Virus record (IMG/VR): IMGVR_UViG_3300024294_000541 | Coordinates: 1 to 34,521 of that record | Direction: 5' to 3' (one strand) | From: a virus | DNA length: 34,521 bases | In this document: positions 26,134 through 33,048 of the stretch, piece by piece | Position numbering within the stretch: position 1 is the first letter of the stretch | How the letters are laid out: the number at the start of each line of letters is the position of its first letter | The notes under the pieces: generated by a model | Told to the model about the DNA's origin: nothing | What the model saw: only the letters and a program-made list of their open reading frames with translations | Databases searched by the model: none | Made by a program: the position numbers and the translations under genes

Positions 26134-26141
26134 CATAAATA
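26134..26141 (+). promoter_or_regulatory. Candidate late promoter CATAAATA
   Basis: One mismatch from the T4 late octamer, in the 31-base gap before the gene at 26152. A start site six bases downstream would lie only about four bases before that ATG, and no Shine-Dalgarno is present, so the mRNA could be nearly leaderless. The octamer may be fortuitous. Confidence 0.4.
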
Positions 26142-26151
26142 TTCTATAGCC

Positions 26152-26592
26152 ATGACATACGATGAATTTAAACATAACTTTCTAACCTGGGCAATAGAAT
26201 ATATAGAGCCTGTGCAAGATAACGGATATCCAGTATGTCCGTTTGCTAAAACAGCTAGGTTGAAAAATGAAATACAATTTATCGATGCAACTCAAGACGT
26301 ATTTGATGCTTGTGCAAAGTTTGACAACAAACAGTATAAACTAGGAGTAGCCTGGTTAAATGATAATTTATTAAATGTTGATCAAGTAATAAAAGAATTA
26401 ACAGCAAAAAATGACAATCTTCTGTACTTTAAAAGTACTACTAATAGCGGTCATTTTGTTAAAAACTTTACAAACTGTATTTTTATACAAGACAAAGACG
26501 ATATTAACAAAAAAAGAGCATACTTGCAGACTACAGATTATTATCAAAATTGGCCTGAGCACTATTTAAAAGAGATAACCGAAAATGCCTAA
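26152..26592 (+). CDS. DUF1415-like small protein, 146 aa
   Basis: The segment ending PVCPFAKTARL (residues about 27-37), preceded by a Trp-containing helix (FLTWAIEYI), resembles the LCPFAK signature of DUF1415 proteins, whose function is unknown to me. The rest is alpha/beta with a GVAWLNDN and a TTDYYQNWPEHYL ending. No catalytic motif can be named. It has no Shine-Dalgarno before its ATG but overlaps the following oxygenase gene by eight bases. The DUF1415 link is a short pattern match and should be treated as weak. Confidence 0.6.
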   Translation: MTYDEFKHNFLTWAIEYIEPVQDNGYPVCPFAKTARLKNEIQFIDATQDVFDACAKFDNKQYKLGVAWLNDNLLNVDQVIKELTAKNDNLLYFKSTTNSGHFVKNFTNCIFIQDKDDINKKRAYLQTTDYYQNWPEHYLKEITENA

Positions 26593-27214
26593 TGTAGAAC
26601 AAATGTTTAGTATTCCAATTTACAAGAAAAATTTAGGAGACTTAAATCTTCAAAGTTTTCGGCAACGAGTATTAAAACTTATGGATGTAGAAGACTACGG
26701 CGATCATATAAGCGTAGTAGGTATGAAAGACGGTAATACAATTAATACATATGGAATTGAACGCCATATGCAAACTTGGAAAGAGTCTGATCTACTTGTA
26801 AAAGAAGTTAATACAGCCTTAGCCGAGTACTGGAAAGAACTAAACTATCATCCTGACCTTCAGCCGTACATACAAGAAATGTGGGCAACGTTAAGTACAC
26901 GGGGAGGATTTGTCCCCAGTCATTTTCATGGTCCGACGCCTATTACAGCCGTGTTTTATCTAGATAAAACAGATAACGCAGGCGATCTAACATTACAACA
27001 TCCGTTAGAAGCACTACTAGGTTCGCAACCTATAAACTTTCCGTTTGATGAGTTTGCACAAACTATGAATGTGCAGCAAAACGATCTAATGATGTTTCCG
27101 GGATATATTAGACACTTTACAGAAAAAAATAAAACTGATAGTATAAGAATCAGTATAGGGATGAATATTGGTTCTAAAGGAACTTATGTATCGTCGCAAT
27201 GGAGTCAAGTATGA
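26585..27214 (+). CDS. 2-oxoglutarate/Fe(II) oxygenase, 2OG-FeII_Oxy_5/TIGR02466 type, 209 aa
   Basis: The N-terminus MFSIPIYKKNL is typical of this phage-rich family (a short IPxY/F strand). SHFHGPTPITAVFYLD supplies the first metal ligands (H113, H115). MMFPGYIRHFTEKN gives the distal His (H177), and SIRISIGMNI gives the 2-oxoglutarate-binding Arg (R188). GDLTLQHP matches the family's strand that runs under the active site. Length is normal. It overlaps both neighbours and shares four bases with the amidinotransferase start. Members are common in marine T4-like phages; the substrate is not known. Confidence 0.8.
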   Translation: MPNVEQMFSIPIYKKNLGDLNLQSFRQRVLKLMDVEDYGDHISVVGMKDGNTINTYGIERHMQTWKESDLLVKEVNTALAEYWKELNYHPDLQPYIQEMWATLSTRGGFVPSHFHGPTPITAVFYLDKTDNAGDLTLQHPLEALLGSQPINFPFDEFAQTMNVQQNDLMMFPGYIRHFTEKNKTDSIRISIGMNIGSKGTYVSSQWSQV

Positions 27215-28248
27215 TTTGGACAGAATGGGGGAAATTAAAAGAAGTAGTAGTTGGAAAAGTTTACGACCCTGACGAAGTAGAGTCTGACTTTCTTAAAAAA
27301 GTATTAGAAGAAACAGAAGAAGATTTTCAAGTATTAAATAAAATCTTCAAAGATGCTGGAGCCAAAGTACGTAGACCAGATAATGTTTCTTTGAATGAAA
27401 TTAAAACTAATCAATGGGCAACTAAGTATCCATTGCCTGCAATATGTCCTCGAGACTTCCATATAGTATACGGAAATAACATATTGTCAACGATAGGCGG
27501 CGATCCAAATCGATACCTTGAAAGTTTATTTTTCTATAATATTATGAACGAAAAGGCTAATGAAGGACGCAACTATATAAGTATGCCTAAGCCGCTACTT
27601 CCGAATCATTATGCAAACTACGCCGATCATGATAATATGCCATTATATCATGCTGCAAATATTATAAAGTGTGGCAACACATTAATCCATTCTAGGCCTC
27701 ATGATACTCAAGAATATGCAGATCGACCTATTAATCAAAAAGGTCGAGGTACTAACGCAGGATTTAATTGGGTTAAGAAAAACATTGGGTACGATGTTAA
27801 CTGGGCCGAAGTTCCTGCTGCTGGACATGTAGATGGAAAGATGGCTTTGTTAAAACCTGGATTATTAATGATTCACGATGAAAGTCTTGTACCTAAAGAG
27901 ATGCAAGATTGGGATAGAATAGTAGTTGACAAACATGAATTACCCCAACATGTAAAAAATAGAATTAGAAATGACTTTTACAACGAAGTTATAATGAAAG
28001 ATATGCCACACTGGGTAGGATTTGAATACTTACCTATGGAAACAATCTTTGATGTTAATGTAGTAAGTATTGACGAGAACACTGTAATAACAAACGGATA
28101 TAACAAAGAAATCTTTAATAAATGTAAAAAATATGGTATTGAGTGCATACCTTTTGATTTCCGCCATAGATTTTTCTGGGACTGCGGAATACATTGTATA
28201 ACATTAGATCTTGCTAGAGACGATAAGATGGAAAACTTTTTGTCATGA
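27211..28248 (+). CDS. Amidinotransferase (glycine amidinotransferase-like), 345 aa
   Basis: Guanidino-group modifying enzyme of the amidinotransferase superfamily, which moves an amidino group from arginine to an amine through a cysteine adduct. Visible landmarks are the start WTEWGKLKEVVVG, AICPRDF (78-83), GHVDGKMALLKPG with catalytic His206, and GIHCITLDLAR with catalytic Cys329. The position of the triad Asp in human AGAT (FDAAD) reads YHAAN here (H147, N150). The start is ATG 27211, because GGAG is six bases upstream and the paralogue at 29417 begins identically (MIxTEW). It is four-base (ATGA) coupled to the ATP-grasp gene. A hydrolase (deiminase) role is an alternative. Confidence 0.75.
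   Translation: MIWTEWGKLKEVVVGKVYDPDEVESDFLKKVLEETEEDFQVLNKIFKDAGAKVRRPDNVSLNEIKTNQWATKYPLPAICPRDFHIVYGNNILSTIGGDPNRYLESLFFYNIMNEKANEGRNYISMPKPLLPNHYANYADHDNMPLYHAANIIKCGNTLIHSRPHDTQEYADRPINQKGRGTNAGFNWVKKNIGYDVNWAEVPAAGHVDGKMALLKPGLLMIHDESLVPKEMQDWDRIVVDKHELPQHVKNRIRNDFYNEVIMKDMPHWVGFEYLPMETIFDVNVVSIDENTVITNGYNKEIFNKCKKYGIECIPFDFRHRFFWDCGIHCITLDLARDDKMENFLS
27562..27599 (+). repeat. 38-base exact direct repeat, copy 1
   Basis: Identical to 29789-29826, lying at the same place in the two amidinotransferase genes and coding for GRNYISMPKPLL plus the preceding Glu. The genes around it are much more diverged at the DNA level, including at silent positions. A gene-conversion tract or a recombination point is the likely reading. 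Confidence 0.85.
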
Positions 28249-29420
28249 ACGAATTAGTAGTTATAGTAAATCCTGCAAGAGACCATTATGATGTAGTTAG
28301 AGAAGTCTTTAACAATTATACATACAAGATATTAATACTTTGGTCGTCTGAAGAGGACAAAAATACAATACATAACAAGTACAGAAAGGATGATACGAGT
28401 TTTCACTACGAAGAAGTTTATACTAAAGAAGTAATAGATCGATATGCGCAAACGCATAAAATAATTGCCTGTATTCCCAGTGGAGATGATAGCGTTGATC
28501 TTGCATTAAAACTTCAAAATCGTTATGTACCCAAAAAATCAAATTCTCTAGAAACAATTGATATAATCAAAGATAAAGAATTGTATTTAAATTTACTTAG
28601 AGAAAAAGGAATTGTTACTACAAGACAGTACAGTCTTAATAATATAGAAGAATATCCTGTAGTTGTAAAACCTAAAGAAAGTCGTGGCGGAAGCGAAAAT
28701 GTATACTATGTGAATAGTCTATCTAGTTTACCATCCTTAAATTCTAACGATTATATAGCACAAGAATATATTGATGGTCCGGAATATACAATAGATATTG
28801 CAACAGCATCCGGCGAACATCATTTATTACTTGCTACAGAGTATAGTAAAAAACATGGATCGTTATGGCAATATAAAGAATCGGTAATGAATTATACAGA
28901 GAATAGATATTTCATTGACGAATTGTACGAGTATGTATGTTTATGTTTAGATGCGTTAAACTGGAATTTCGGTGTTACTTGCGCACAAGTAATAGTAGAT
29001 GAGAAACACAAAATACATCTAGTTGAAATAAATTTTAGGAAACACGGACACATAAGTGATCACGGAGTTTATCTATCTTCAGGCATAAAACTATCTACAC
29101 ATGTTAGTAATTTATATTTAAATACTGATAAATTTAAAAACAGAATTTCTTACTACGATTATAATCAGCCATATGAAAGATTCTGGGTTAATGTAGAAAG
29201 TTCTAAGTATATTGAAAGTATTAACTGGTCGATGTTAGAAGAGATTCCTAGCTTTATTGGAAAAATAGATCACAATATACTTTTTAATTTACCAAAAAAA
29301 GTTAATCCTTCGACTAGTATGTTAAGTAGTCTAGGTATGGTTTCTTTATCAAACTCTGATTTGGTACAATATGATAAAGATATAGAAGCATATAATAATT
29401 GGTGGAATACATATAAATGA
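28245..29420 (+). CDS. ATP-grasp ligase, 391 aa
   Basis: YPVVVKPKESRGGS (137-150) is the ATP-binding strand and Gly-rich loop. AQEYIDGPEYTID (172-184) is the hinge that contacts adenine. IHLVEINFRKHG (257-268) holds the metal-binding Glu and Asn of the family (usual form EINPRxGG). The layout matches ATP-grasp amide or peptide ligases that join a carboxylate to an amine through an acyl phosphate. The N-terminal 100 residues form a Rossmann-like pre-grasp domain. It is joined by ATGA overlaps to amidinotransferases on both sides, so all three are almost certainly translated together. The likely job is condensing an amino acid or guanidino acid with another building block; the substrate is inference. 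Confidence 0.8.
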   Translation: MNELVVIVNPARDHYDVVREVFNNYTYKILILWSSEEDKNTIHNKYRKDDTSFHYEEVYTKEVIDRYAQTHKIIACIPSGDDSVDLALKLQNRYVPKKSNSLETIDIIKDKELYLNLLREKGIVTTRQYSLNNIEEYPVVVKPKESRGGSENVYYVNSLSSLPSLNSNDYIAQEYIDGPEYTIDIATASGEHHLLLATEYSKKHGSLWQYKESVMNYTENRYFIDELYEYVCLCLDALNWNFGVTCAQVIVDEKHKIHLVEINFRKHGHISDHGVYLSSGIKLSTHVSNLYLNTDKFKNRISYYDYNQPYERFWVNVESSKYIESINWSMLEEIPSFIGKIDHNILFNLPKKVNPSTSMLSSLGMVSLSNSDLVQYDKDIEAYNNWWNTYK

Positions 29421-30439
29421 TATTTACTGAATGGGATAAGTTAACAGAAGTTGTAGTAGGTTCTACATATGATTTAGAATCGTTACAGCAATTTGACGAT
29501 AACAAGTTTATAGATGGAATGGCTAAAATTTTAGAGGAAACAGAACAAGATTTTTCTAAACTCTCTGACATATTTAAAAGTTATAATGTTAAAGTACATA
29601 GGCCTAAAAAACTGCCCTTATTGAAAGAAAACACTAGAACTTGGAATTCAAAGTATCCTTATCCTGCAATATGTCCTAGAGATTTTCATGTTGTGTACGG
29701 AAATACAATACTAGGTACTATCGGTGGAGACTGTAATAGATATACAGAAAGCGATTACTTCTTAGACATTATGCTTAAAAAATTCAAAGAAGGACGCAAC
29801 TATATAAGTATGCCTAAGCCGCTACTACAAAGCGACTACAAGGAGTACGAACAACTAGAAGGCCAAATACTATGGCATGCAGCAAACATTATTAAGTGCG
29901 GCGACATGTTGTTACACACGCAGCCTTATGCACCGGGGCAGCACGGAAGAGGAACATATGCAGGATTAGACTGGATAAAACGTAATATAGGCTATGATGT
30001 TAAATGGGCAGAAATACCTAGAACAGGACATGCAGACGGAAAAATTGCACTAATCAAACCCGGACTGCTATTCTGTTGGGATCCTAGTGCAATACCAGAA
30101 GAATTAAAAAGTTGGGACTATATTAAACTAGAACGCAAGCCGCTACCTGATTATTTTAATGATATTAAAATCCAGCACTTTTACAAAGATAAAGTCACAA
30201 GTTGGTTAGATCATTGGATCGGTTATGTAGACGAGACTGTGTTCGATATTAATGTAGTAAGCATAGATGCTAATACTGTAATAACTAATGGTCATGATCC
30301 TGAAGTAGAACGTAAACTTAAAAAACACGGTGTTGATATGATACCTTTTGATTTTCGACATAAGTACTTTTGGGATAGCGGATTACATTGCGTAACACTA
30401 GATTTAAGTAGAGAAGGCGAACGACAGTCTTATGTATAA
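29417..30439 (+). CDS. Amidinotransferase, second copy, 340 aa
   Basis: Paralogue of the gene at 27211 over its full length: FTEWDKLTEVVVG, AICPRDFHVVYGN, GHADGKIALIKPG (His205) and GLHCVTLDLSR (Cys325). The triad-Asp position again differs from AGAT (WHAAN, H154 and N157). Substrate-side loops differ from copy 1, for example the stretch after the HAAN motif is shorter (PYAPGQHGRG). It starts as ATGA with the ATP-grasp stop and overlaps the next oxygenase gene by eight bases. The pair may act on different amines or on successive steps. All conserved His and Cys residues are kept, so it looks active. Confidence 0.75.
   Translation: MIFTEWDKLTEVVVGSTYDLESLQQFDDNKFIDGMAKILEETEQDFSKLSDIFKSYNVKVHRPKKLPLLKENTRTWNSKYPYPAICPRDFHVVYGNTILGTIGGDCNRYTESDYFLDIMLKKFKEGRNYISMPKPLLQSDYKEYEQLEGQILWHAANIIKCGDMLLHTQPYAPGQHGRGTYAGLDWIKRNIGYDVKWAEIPRTGHADGKIALIKPGLLFCWDPSAIPEELKSWDYIKLERKPLPDYFNDIKIQHFYKDKVTSWLDHWIGYVDETVFDINVVSIDANTVITNGHDPEVERKLKKHGVDMIPFDFRHKYFWDSGLHCVTLDLSREGERQSYV
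29789..29826 (+). repeat. 38-base exact direct repeat, copy 2
   Basis: Identical to 27562-27599 in the paralogous gene, same reading frame. The two copies are 2227 bases apart and flank the ATP-grasp gene, so recombination between them would delete that gene and fuse the two amidinotransferases in frame. Confidence 0.85.
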
Positions 30440-31151
30440 TATTGTAATAAACACACCAGAAGCACTAGTAATAGATGATTTCTTACCTCAAGACATTTGG
30501 GATAAAATTTGGAATCAAGTACAAGTTGACAAATGGAGTCAAACAGGTGCAGATGATAAATTTTGGCATTACACTGACGGCGCAAACTATAAAAATAATA
30601 AACGTTGGCTCACTGAAGGTCCTTTTAATGACAACAGTGATCTGTGGTTTAAACACTTTACAGAATTTCTTAATAAATGCCCCGAAGCAAAACCTTTTGC
30701 TAAAGACTATATAGAAATTGCGATGCGCTGCCATGCATATCCGGTCAACAGTAAAAACCCGTGGCACAACGATTTAGGATTTACAACTTACACTTATTAT
30801 TTACACAGACACTGGCAAATAAATTGGGATAGCACACTCCTTATATGCCCCCTTGGAAGTGTAGACTATCAGCAAGTTCTTCCTTTAGAAGAAGGTACTG
30901 TGCATCACGACTGTTATACAAACACTAGCAGTCCTATGGAAATGTTTCAGCAAGCTGACAAATATAAACCTATTATAGATTACGGTCTCGGAATGTTTGT
31001 TAGCCCTAAGCCAAACAGATTAATACTAATTAATAAAAGAGTTGTACACGGAATAACTAGAGTTGATTCTGATGCAGGCGAGAACATGCGTGTAACACTT
31101 ACTGGGATGATAATGGAAAGTGATTGGAAAGAAACTAATGATTTATTTTAA
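30432..31151 (+). CDS. 2-oxoglutarate/Fe(II) oxygenase-like protein, 239 aa
   Basis: NPWHNDLGF gives the HxD pair (H112, D114), RVVHGITRV the distal His (H206), and ENMRVTLTG the 2-oxoglutarate-binding Arg (R220). The order and roughly 90-residue spacing fit prolyl-4-hydroxylase-like or PhyH-like folds. The start EALVIDDFLPQDIWDKI is the usual opening of phage 2OG oxygenases (an IDDFL strand followed by a helix). It overlaps the amidinotransferase gene by eight bases and the next gene by 14. It may hydroxylate the product of the amidinotransferase/ATP-grasp pathway; this is inference from position. Confidence 0.75.
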   Translation: MYNIVINTPEALVIDDFLPQDIWDKIWNQVQVDKWSQTGADDKFWHYTDGANYKNNKRWLTEGPFNDNSDLWFKHFTEFLNKCPEAKPFAKDYIEIAMRCHAYPVNSKNPWHNDLGFTTYTYYLHRHWQINWDSTLLICPLGSVDYQQVLPLEEGTVHHDCYTNTSSPMEMFQQADKYKPIIDYGLGMFVSPKPNRLILINKRVVHGITRVDSDAGENMRVTLTGMIMESDWKETNDLF

Positions 31152-31695
31152 GGAATTTCCAGAATTAAATTGGACACCTGAATTAGGCCAACAATATCTT
31201 TTAGATAATTTACCTAATCCGTTTAATACAAACGAACCGCAAGTTGATGATATAATGAAAGCTGACAAGGGATGGTTTCATATTGGTCCAGGAGGCATAC
31301 AAATGCATTATTGTGGCAGCAATGACCCTCGTTTTGAATGGTTTAAACCTATTACAGATAAGTTAGCTATTACACCTAAATATGCAGCATTTATTAAAAG
31401 TGACGCAGGAACTGGTCCTATACATGTAGATATTGAATCAAGAGTTGGAGCATTAAACTTTCCGGTATACGGCGAATGGGACAAAAGTTATGTTAAGTTT
31501 TGGGATTCTGAAGAAGGAAACTATGAAGTTAGTGAACGATGGTATCCTAGTACAACCTGCGGCGGATTGTTTAGAGCCACAGAATGGCACCAAGTTATTA
31601 ATGAAAATTCTGGATCTAGGATAGTTTTAAGTTTTCACTGGGACGATAAATATAGTTTTGATTATTTGTGTGATAACCTATTAAAGGAGCAGTAA
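31138..31695 (+). CDS. 2-oxoglutarate/Fe(II) oxygenase-like protein, short form, 185 aa
   Basis: GPIHVDIESR provides H96 and D98, ATEWHQVIN the distal H151, and GSRIVLSFHW the Arg161, in the right order for a cupin-type 2OG/Fe(II) oxygenase. The length is at the small end for the fold. The start was placed at ATG 31138 because GGAAAG lies about six bases upstream; a GTG at 31120 would extend the protein by six residues. It overlaps the upstream gene by 14 bases and shares one base with the next ATG. Substrate unknown. It could pair with the preceding oxygenase. Confidence 0.6.
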   Translation: MIYFKEFPELNWTPELGQQYLLDNLPNPFNTNEPQVDDIMKADKGWFHIGPGGIQMHYCGSNDPRFEWFKPITDKLAITPKYAAFIKSDAGTGPIHVDIESRVGALNFPVYGEWDKSYVKFWDSEEGNYEVSERWYPSTTCGGLFRATEWHQVINENSGSRIVLSFHWDDKYSFDYLCDNLLKEQ

Positions 31696-32531
31696 TGCGT
31701 ATAAGAAATATTAAAGATGTGATTGTACCTTTTAGACCTCCAGAAATACATAATGATATTATGAATTTTCCTATGGGAGAGTACTTCTATTTTGATCAAG
31801 ATTGGGATATAAAAACACGATTTAAAGCAATAGACAGCTTCTACAGCACATTCGAAACTTGGGTCGGCATCAAACTACCAAACTTTGGAAAATATGCTGT
31901 AAACGGCAGTACAGAAGCTATAACGCAGTGTTTAATAGCATTATCCCATACAAATAAAAAACTTGCATTGGTTGAAAACGAATACAGATGGTATCCTTTT
32001 ATTGCAAAGAAGTACGGTATTGAAATTGTTTGGGTTAACACTGTTAAAGATCTAACAGACAACTGCGTGTTTGTAACTAGTGTACCGTTCTGTAGAGATG
32101 GTAAAGTACATGAATTACAACATCAACTATTAGAAAAGTGTCATCAAGAAGATATCGAATGTTGGTTAGATTGTGCATATTATGGTGCTAGCAAGCCCGT
32201 CGAATTTAAAATACCTAAAAGTGTAACTAATATATTTTTTAGTTTTTCTAAAAACTTTGGATTGGCACTCAATAGACTAGGCCTATGGTATTCTAAAGAA
32301 TATGTAATAGATAAAGGATTATTAAATGATGTAGCATACTTGCCTATTGGTAATATGACGCTTGCCACTATGTTGATGAAGAAGTATCCTAATGATTATT
32401 TGTGGAATAATTATAGAGAACTACAACTACAATGTACCGATACACCTACTGATTTAATCTTTATGAGCGAATCCGAATGTCTTAGTGGAAAGATGACTGA
32501 GCTTGTAAAGGAAAGGTATCAAGGCCTTTAA
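31695..32531 (+). CDS. PLP-dependent aminotransferase-like protein (fold type I), 278 aa
   Basis: NGSTEAITQCL (70-80) is the phosphate-cradle region, WLDCAYYGAS has D159 for the PLP ring nitrogen followed by the tyrosine, and FSFSKNFGLALNRLGL has the Schiff-base lysine K186 and Arg194. This order is that of class I/II aminotransferases. The normal length is about 380-400 residues, so the C-terminal small domain is reduced, and the N-terminal arm is short. AAGGAG five bases before the ATG is the best ribosome site nearby. The 3' end overlaps the convergent minus-strand gene by 50 bases. It may supply or remove an amino group in the same pathway as the ligase and amidinotransferases. Confidence 0.65.
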   Translation: MRIRNIKDVIVPFRPPEIHNDIMNFPMGEYFYFDQDWDIKTRFKAIDSFYSTFETWVGIKLPNFGKYAVNGSTEAITQCLIALSHTNKKLALVENEYRWYPFIAKKYGIEIVWVNTVKDLTDNCVFVTSVPFCRDGKVHELQHQLLEKCHQEDIECWLDCAYYGASKPVEFKIPKSVTNIFFSFSKNFGLALNRLGLWYSKEYVIDKGLLNDVAYLPIGNMTLATMLMKKYPNDYLWNNYRELQLQCTDTPTDLIFMSESECLSGKMTELVKERYQGL

Positions 32532-33048
32532 AGTTAGTCCATGCTATATTTTGCCAACAACTACTGTTCGGGTTCTTATCGTTGCATACTAAAAAACGAT
32601 CTTTTTCGTATAACCATTTAGAATCTAAAAAGTTATTAGCATCTTGTGCAAAGCGTTTACAGAATCTGTATGTATTAAACTGTCGACTTATAAACGCAAA
32701 GTCAAAGTGCTCTTTAGCAAATTCAATTTGACTCTTTAACATTGTTAATGTAGTCTCAGGAATACCTACTGCTGTATGCTTTTCCCGCAATAAAGGGCTT
32801 ACCATTAATCTGTTTAATACTCGCCCGCCGCCATTAAACATATCTCTTTTTATTATAGTGCTTACTTCAAATGGCTGATTGTATTTGTAAATAATACTTA
32901 TAAACAACGGGTCGTCTTTAAAAAAATTATCATATGTATAATTTGCTGATAACTTATCATCTTGCATTTGTGACATTAAAAATTCAACGTCATCTTTAAT
33001 TTGATAATATTGATCTATAGTGACATTTTTAAAGTTGTACTTGTTCAT
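32482..33048 (-). CDS. Possible GNAT-type acyltransferase, 188 aa
   Basis: The middle has the feel of a GNAT fold: a strand FEVSTIIKRDMFNGGGRVLNRLMV, then a helix (TTLTMLKSQIEFAKEHF), a strand FAFISRQ and a helix (TYRFCKRFAQDANNFLD). A basic/Gly loop typical of the acetyl-CoA site (Q/RxxGxG/A) is not clear, so this is a structural impression only. It starts with an ATGA overlap after the oxygenase gene and ends inside the convergent plus-strand gene. The region before the stop (residues about 165-188) looks like an unstructured tail. Unknown function if not GNAT. Confidence 0.5.
   Translation of the reverse strand: MNKYNFKNVTIDQYYQIKDDVEFLMSQMQDDKLSANYTYDNFFKDDPLFISIIYKYNQPFEVSTIIKRDMFNGGGRVLNRLMVSPLLREKHTAVGIPETTLTMLKSQIEFAKEHFDFAFISRQFNTYRFCKRFAQDANNFLDSKWLYEKDRFLVCNDKNPNSSCWQNIAWTNFKGLDTFPLQAQSSFH

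Noticed and set aside
32500-32545. Short inverted sequence aaagg...cctttaa between convergent genes as a terminator
   Set aside because: The possible stem is about five pairs, lies inside two coding regions and is not followed by a T run.
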